From contig NZ_JANMET010000134.1 in NCBI RefSeq assembly GCF_031377265.1, positions 1-9,921 of the forward strand: 9,921 bases of DNA, given 5' to 3'. The DNA comes from JAUYQR01 sp031377265. GTDB taxonomy: Bacteria > Pseudomonadota > Alphaproteobacteria > Rhodobacterales > Rhodobacteraceae. Numbering within the stretch: position 1 is the first letter of the stretch; every line of letters begins with the position of its first letter. Positions 6,889 to 9,921 of this stretch are shown in pieces. The notes under the pieces are model-generated. The model was not told the origin of the DNA. It saw only the letters and a list, made by a program, of their open reading frames with translations, and did no database searches. Made by a program: the position numbers and the translations under genes.

Positions 6889-7206
6889 TCAGAGCAGATC
6901 TTCCTCTTCGCCCGCCACATCCACGCCCAAGGCGTCCATCCCGGCTTCCAGATTCTCGGCCAGATGCGGCATGCCCATCAGATAATCCGCCGTTGGCACC
7001 GTCGCCTCGGAAATCGCGGTCGCCACGGCTTCGTCAAAATCCTCCGGCTCGAACGCGCCGCGCCCGACCCAGGCCAGCGCCGTCAGTTGCGCCTTTTCCT
7101 CGTCGTTCATCGCGTCGATGAAGGCGTGCAGTTCGCCCGCCCCCACGTCCATCTCGCGGGCGAGGAAAATCACCTGCACCACTTTGCTGGGGCTGATCTC
7201 AAGCAT
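6889..7206 (-). CDS. Acidic protein of unknown function, DUF3775-like
   Basis: This 105-aa protein begins MLEISPSKVVQVIFLAREMD. It has acidic helical stretches (DAMNDEEKAQLTALAWVGRG; FEPEDFDEAVATAI), a YLMGMPHLAENLEAGMDALG segment and a strongly acidic end (GEEEDLL). The order resembles DUF3775, a family known from Alphaproteobacteria without an assigned function; that assignment is from memory. No signal peptide or membrane segment is visible, so it is probably cytoplasmic. The ATG at 7206 follows GGAG at 8-base spacing. The same frame stays open up to 7614, but the upstream part is the antisense/frame shadow of azlD and is not coding. It lies 65 bases after azlD on the same strand. Confidence 0.85.
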   Translation of the reverse strand: MLEISPSKVVQVIFLAREMDVGAGELHAFIDAMNDEEKAQLTALAWVGRGAFEPEDFDEAVATAISEATVPTADYLMGMPHLAENLEAGMDALGVDVAGEEEDLL

Positions 7207-7235
7207 CGGCTGTCTCCGCTCACCTAAGATCTGAT

Positions 7236-7259
7236 CGTCGCGCAACCGGGGGTGCGACG
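7236..7259 (-). terminator. Hairpin between azlD and the DUF3775-like gene
   Basis: CGTCGC (7236-7241) and GCGACG (7254-7259) are perfect 6-base arms around a 12-base loop, 12 bases past the azlD stop in the direction of transcription. This would suit termination or attenuation of azlCD transcripts, or mRNA processing. No T-run follows, so a rho-independent terminator is uncertain. Confidence 0.35.
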
Positions 7260-7271
7260 CAAGCGCCGCCT

Positions 7272-7595
7272 TCAGGTCAGGCCCCAAACCGCCAGCCCAT
7301 AGACCACCGATCCGGCCAGCGTGGCCCCCACAACCGACCGGGTGCGAAAGAACACCGCCAGCACCGCGCCCGTGCCAAGCACCAGCGCGGCAAGATCGCG
7401 CGGCACCAGCGTCAAGGCCGGCAGGATTGACGCGACAAACAGCGTGGCAATCGCCGCAGGCCCGGTTGCGGCCAGAAACTGCGCCATCAGGCCGGTTTCC
7501 TGCGGCGCGGTCCGGGCCATCCGGGTGGGCAGCACCCGGAACGCCCAGTTCGCCGCCCCGGCCATCAGCGCCACGATCAGAAGGTCGGTGTTCAT
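7272..7595 (-). CDS. azlD: AzlD-type subunit of branched-chain amino acid exporter
   Basis: This 107-aa inner-membrane protein has about four hydrophobic segments: NTDLLIVALMAGAANWAF, LAATGPAAIATLFVASILPA, DLAALVLGTGAVLAVFF and VVGATLAGSVVYGLAVWG. The R(V)LPTRMA motif after the first segment is typical of AzlD. AzlC and AzlD together export branched-chain amino acids or their analogues (azaleucine resistance in Bacillus). The ATG at 7595 overlaps the azlC stop by 4 bases (7592-7595, ATGA), indicating coupled translation; upstream Shine-Dalgarno sequence is weak. Stop at 7274-7272. Confidence 0.93.
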   Translation of the reverse strand: MNTDLLIVALMAGAANWAFRVLPTRMARTAPQETGLMAQFLAATGPAAIATLFVASILPALTLVPRDLAALVLGTGAVLAVFFRTRSVVGATLAGSVVYGLAVWGLT

Positions 7596-8278
7596 CGCCG
7601 CGCCACCCCGGCAATCGCCCCGGCGATCATTCCCGCAAGGATGCCCGCCGTGCCGCTGACCGCCAGTGTCACCGCCACGGTTACCGCCCCCGCCACCGCG
7701 ATCACCGGCAATTGCCGGCGCGTCAGGATCGACAGCAGCAGCGCCAGAAACAACGCCGGCAGCATGAAACCGAGGCTCGCGCTGATCGCAGGATAGCCCG
7801 CCAGCGCGCCGCCGCCCGCATAGGCCCCCGCCGCCGTGCCCCCCAGCCATGCCGCATAGGCGCCAAGACCAAGACCGAACATGTAGCGTTCCGAAAACCG
7901 CTGCCCCCGCGCCATCGCGCCCAGCGCCTGCCCGAACACCTCATCCGTCAGCCCGAACGCCCAGACCCAGGCATAGCGGGTGCTGGCGGCAGCGCCCGCC
8001 TGCTTCATCAACGCCGGGCCATACAGCACATGGCGCAGGTTCATTGCGATCAGCGTGAACGCCGACACCAACAGCGGCGCGCCACTGCCCAGCAGGGCCA
8101 GCGCCAGAAACTGCGATGCCCCCGCATAGATGAACAATGACAGCGCAAACGCCTCGACCGCGCTGAACCCCGCTTGCGTCGCCGCCACCCCGAATGAAAA
8201 CGAGATGGGCAGATAGCCCATCACGATCGGAACCGAGGCGCTGAGGCCCTGAAGGAAAGTTGGCTGCCGGTCAGTCAT
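7592..8278 (-). CDS. azlC: AzlC-type branched-chain amino acid exporter
   Basis: This 228-aa inner-membrane protein is mostly hydrophobic and has AzlC signatures: GYLPISFSFGV (21-31), FIYAGASQFLALALL (49-63), NLRHVLYGPAL (80-90) and the TDEVFG motif (111-116). With AzlD it forms a transporter that exports branched-chain amino acids. The ATG at 8278 has no clear Shine-Dalgarno, and the divergent 120-base region toward the secreted-protein gene holds a short dyad. No Lrp/AsnC-family regulator, often found beside azlCD, is visible in the window. Confidence 0.94.
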   Translation of the reverse strand: MTDRQPTFLQGLSASVPIVMGYLPISFSFGVAATQAGFSAVEAFALSLFIYAGASQFLALALLGSGAPLLVSAFTLIAMNLRHVLYGPALMKQAGAAASTRYAWVWAFGLTDEVFGQALGAMARGQRFSERYMFGLGLGAYAAWLGGTAAGAYAGGGALAGYPAISASLGFMLPALFLALLLSILTRRQLPVIAVAGAVTVAVTLAVSGTAGILAGMIAGAIAGVARR

Positions 8279-8331
8279 GTTGCCGCACGGCTATCGTGGC
8301 CTTAACGGCGCGTCAACCGGCGCAGGGAAAC

Positions 8332-8353
8332 CCTGACTTGCCTGTTTGTCAGG
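8332..8353. promoter_or_regulatory. Dyad in the azlC / secreted-protein intergenic region
   Basis: CCTGAC (8332-8337) and GTCAGG (8348-8353) are perfect 6-base arms with a 10-base spacer in the divergent control region 8279-8398. This could be an operator for one or both genes. TTGACG on the minus strand in the same region might be an azlC -35 box, but its -10 is poor. No clear promoter could be assigned to the plus-strand gene. Confidence 0.3.
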
Positions 8354-8398
8354 TTCGGGGCATCTGAGGCAAAGCACGCCAAACCCGAGGACCCACAG

Positions 8399-9004
8399 AT
8401 GCGCCGTTTCATCCCCGCCCTGTTTGCCGCAACCCTGTTTGCAGCCCCCGCCGCTGCCGCCGACATCGCCGGATCGGAGTTCACCTCCGGCTTGTGGATT
8501 GGCGCTGCGGATGCCGACGCAAACGGTGCCTTCACGCTCTGCCACGTCTCGATCAGCTATACGACTGGCGAGACGCTGTGGCTCAGCCTCTATCACGATG
8601 ACATCTTGACCGTGCTGTTGGCCAAGCAAGGCGTTACCTTCACCACCGGCCAGAACTTTCCCGCCTATCTGATGACCGAAGTGGGGCTTCCCACTCAGGG
8701 CGTCGCCCAGGCGGTGGATCAGGCCTATGCCGGCATGTCGCTGACCGGCATCGACAGCTCGATCGAATTTCTGACGCAGGGGTCGTACCTGCGGCTGATC
8801 GGCATCGGCATCGACCAGGCGTTCGACATCCGCGGCATTGGCGGTGCACTGGCAAAGGCGCGGGCCTGCGTACAGACCTACAACAAAGGTGCCAAACCCG
8901 CAGCGATCAACGCGGTTCCCGAAACTGCACCGGCGCCCGGCATCGGCAAGAAACCCGTTCTGGGAACGGGCCTCGGCACTCCCGCGCCGAAACCCGCCCC
9001 CTGA
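8399..9004 (+). CDS. Secreted protein of unknown function, tandem paralogue A
   Basis: Function is not recognised. This 201-aa protein starts with signal peptide MRRFIPALFAATLFAAPAAA (cleavage near AAA/D), so it is periplasmic or exported. GAGG lies 8 bases before the ATG. The core (about 24-157) begins GSEFTSGLWIGAADADANGA and has cysteines C48 and C157 with beta-rich alternation between them. Residues about 162-201 form a Pro/Ala/Gly-rich, probably disordered tail (ETAPAPGIGKKP, TPAPKPAP) that the downstream paralogue lacks. The two proteins align from GLW to the last cysteine without gaps (about 34 identities in 110 positions by hand count), so this is a tandem duplication. It is transcribed away from azlC. 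Confidence 0.88.
   Translation: MRRFIPALFAATLFAAPAAAADIAGSEFTSGLWIGAADADANGAFTLCHVSISYTTGETLWLSLYHDDILTVLLAKQGVTFTTGQNFPAYLMTEVGLPTQGVAQAVDQAYAGMSLTGIDSSIEFLTQGSYLRLIGIGIDQAFDIRGIGGALAKARACVQTYNKGAKPAAINAVPETAPAPGIGKKPVLGTGLGTPAPKPAP
8954..8970 (+). promoter_or_regulatory. Tight hairpin inside the 3' end of paralogue A
   Basis: CCCGTTC (8954-8960), loop TGG, GAACGGG (8964-8970) form a perfect 7-base stem with a 3-base loop inside codons of the disordered tail. It could protect the mRNA end or slow ribosomes, but it may simply reflect codon use for KKPVLGTG. No T-run follows. Confidence 0.28.
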
Positions 9005-9009
9005 GGACA

Positions 9010-9019
9010 GGGGGGGGGG
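9010..9019 (+). repeat. Ten-base G homopolymer after paralogue A stop
   Basis: Ten consecutive G residues lie 5 bases after the TGA stop of the upstream gene. Runs this long are prone to slippage. As it lies outside the coding frames, length change would affect the transcript or a DNA structure (G-rich, with a C7 run at 9072-9078 nearby), not the proteins. Assembly error is also likely at such a run. Confidence 0.6.
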
Positions 9020-9062
9020 CTTCGGGGTCGGGCAACAGCACGGTTGAAGGACATCAGCGCAT

Positions 9063-9091
9063 CCGGGCCGACCCCCCCGGTGACGGCCCGG
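9063..9091 (+). terminator. GC-rich hairpin between the two tandem secreted-protein genes
   Basis: CCGGGCCG (9063-9070) and CGGCCCGG (9084-9091) are perfect 8-base arms with a 13-base loop containing C7. It is the strongest stem in the 162-base gap (9005-9166), which holds no gene. No T-run follows, so intrinsic termination is not certain; it may stabilise or attenuate the transcript between the paralogues. Confidence 0.4.
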
Positions 9092-9166
9092 GTCAGGGCT
9101 ACCCGCCTTGCGCTGCGGTCGGGGGATGTGATGTTGATGCTGGGAAGTCTTGAAGGGAGCCGCCGA

Positions 9167-9673
9167 ATGCAGCGTTACTCAGTGTCGGCGGCGCTTGTCG
9201 CGGCGAGCCTGCTTTGCGCGACCTCGGCATCGGCCGAGATGATCGAAGGGTCGGCGTTTTATGCCGGGCTCTGGAAAGGTCTGGGCGTCCGGGACGCCGA
9301 GCGCAACCTTGTCATGTGCCAGGTCTCGCTTAGCGGCGTGCAGGGCGAGAGGATCGATTTCAGCCTTTGGTCCAACAACCGTTTTGCAATCCTGATGGCG
9401 CCGGTTGGCGTGCAGTTTCAGGGCGGCCAACAGTATGACGTCTCGATCTGGACCAACGTCGAGACAGCAATTGCCGTACCGGCGGTGGCGATGGGCGAGA
9501 CCATCCTGATCGTCGAGTTCACCGACATCGACTGGGCGGTGGACTATCTCGAGGACAGCCAGATCCTGACAGTGACCGGTGAGGGGTTCCAGCAATCCTT
9601 CTCGATCGCAAGCGCCAACCAGGCCCTCGCCGGGGCAAAGTCCTGTCTTGAAGCCTATGCCGCGCCGGGCTGA
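9167..9673 (+). CDS. Secreted protein of unknown function, tandem paralogue B
   Basis: A 168-aa protein of unknown function. The ATG at 9167 is chosen because AAGGGAG (9153-9159) lies 7 bases upstream and the product opens with signal peptide MQRYSVSAALVAASLLCATS (cleavage near ASA/E). The frame is open from 9044, but the upstream residues (SASGPTPPVTARVRATRLAL) look non-coding. The core begins GSAFYAGLWKGLGVRDAERN and has C51 and C160, exactly 109 residues apart as in paralogue A (C48, C157). Other shared points are CxVSxS after the first cysteine, GVxFxxGQ in the middle, and AxAxxC at the end. It ends AYAAPG, without the Pro-rich tail of its neighbour. Its stop is 26 bases from the convergent gcvP stop. 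Confidence 0.88.
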   Translation: MQRYSVSAALVAASLLCATSASAEMIEGSAFYAGLWKGLGVRDAERNLVMCQVSLSGVQGERIDFSLWSNNRFAILMAPVGVQFQGGQQYDVSIWTNVETAIAVPAVAMGETILIVEFTDIDWAVDYLEDSQILTVTGEGFQQSFSIASANQALAGAKSCLEAYAAPG

Positions 9674-9699
9674 GCCGCCGGGCGCAGCACCAAACAGCG

Positions 9700-9921
9700 C
9701 TATTCCGCCGCCTGCATATAGCTTTCCACCGGCGGGCAGGTGCAGACCAGATTGCGGTCGCCAAAGACATTGTCGACGCGTCCCACCGGCGGCCAGTATT
9801 TGTCCACCTTGAACGCGCCCGGCGGAAAGCAGCCCTGCTCGCGGCTGTATTTGCGATCCCACGCTTCGGTCACCAGCGCCGCCACCGTGTGTGGCGCATG
9901 CCGCAGCGGGCTGTCCTCGGC
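9700..9921 (-). CDS. gcvP: Glycine dehydrogenase (P-protein) of the glycine cleavage system, C-terminal part
   Basis: The last 73 codons of GcvP; the rest lies beyond the right edge. GcvP is the pyridoxal-phosphate decarboxylase of the glycine cleavage system: it releases CO2 from glycine and passes the aminomethyl group to the lipoyl H-protein. Diagnostic residues are SPLRHAPHT near the edge, WDRKYSREQGCFPPGAFK, then the near-invariant YWPPVGRVDNVFGDRNLVC and CPPVESY. The TAG stop is at 9702-9700. The reading frame is intact to the window edge. The gcvT and gcvH genes, often beside gcvP, would lie outside this window. Confidence 0.95.
   Translation of the reverse strand, partial: AEDSPLRHAPHTVAALVTEAWDRKYSREQGCFPPGAFKVDKYWPPVGRVDNVFGDRNLVCTCPPVESYMQAAE

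Noticed and set aside
6400..7227. Plus-strand open frame of 275 codons
   Set aside because: It is antisense to the thioredoxin and DUF3775-like genes, both well supported.
7207..7614. N-terminal extension of the DUF3775-like frame
   Set aside because: This part lies over azlD in another frame; the ATG at 7206 has its own ribosome binding site and a sensible N-terminus.
7705..7718. Perfect 14-base palindrome CCGGCAATTGCCGG
   Set aside because: It is inside azlC and translates as ordinary codons; no second copy was seen and no site is known to me. Likely chance in GC-rich DNA.
8338..8372. TTGCCT ... AGGCAA inverted repeat upstream of paralogue A
   Set aside because: Only 6-base arms 23 bases apart; this is expected by chance and competes with the better dyad at 8332-8353.
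9044..9166. 41-codon extension of paralogue B
   Set aside because: It passes through the GC hairpin and lacks a good ribosome binding site, whereas ATG 9167 has AAGGGAG and a signal peptide.
1..9921. CRISPR array, insertion sequence, tRNA or rRNA
   Set aside because: No regularly spaced repeats, transposase motifs, terminal repeats with target duplications, or tRNA-like cloverleaf sequence were seen by eye on either strand.

Overview
The window looks like chromosomal DNA of an alphaproteobacterium, most likely Rhodobacterales/Paracoccaceae. It is GC-rich, its codons favour G/C at the third position, and its gene families (polyamine-type ABC operon, AzlCD, zinc-ribbon thioredoxin-2, DUF3775-like protein, GcvP) are common there. 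This placement is inferred from gene content and base composition; no rRNA or other taxonomic marker is present.

Layout: (1) 1-747, a decayed glycoside hydrolase (GH26-like) that enters from the left edge, broken by one in-frame stop and two frameshifts. (2) 748-1251, a short intergenic region with a strong hairpin just before a small membrane-anchored or secreted hypothetical protein (870-1190). (3) 1252-5640, a tight minus-strand operon read right to left: periplasmic binding protein, two permeases, ATPase (a PotD/B/C/A-type importer) and a metallo-beta-lactamase-fold hydrolase. Its genes overlap or abut. (4) A divergent TetR-family regulator (5749-6375), sharing a 108-bp AT-rich control region that holds a perfect inverted repeat. 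(5) 6385-8278, four minus-strand genes: AzlC, AzlD, a DUF3775-like acidic protein and a zinc-ribbon thioredoxin. (6) 8399-9673, two plus-strand secreted proteins of unknown function. By hand alignment they are diverged tandem paralogues with the same cysteine spacing. (7) 9700-9921, the C-terminus of glycine dehydrogenase (GcvP) on the minus strand, running off the right edge.

How the parts work together: the importer operon probably captures a small cationic or amide-type solute, and the MBL enzyme may process it or a related molecule, under control of the divergent TetR. The substrate is not determinable from sequence. AzlCD would export branched-chain amino acids or analogues.

No mobile element, CRISPR array, tRNA or rRNA was seen. 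No gene-free stretch exceeds 300 bases; the longest, 9005-9166, holds a G10 tract and a GC-rich hairpin. The least explained items are the tandem secreted paralogues, the hairpin abutting the ribosome binding site of the small ORF at 870, and the TetR-linked importer/MBL operon.
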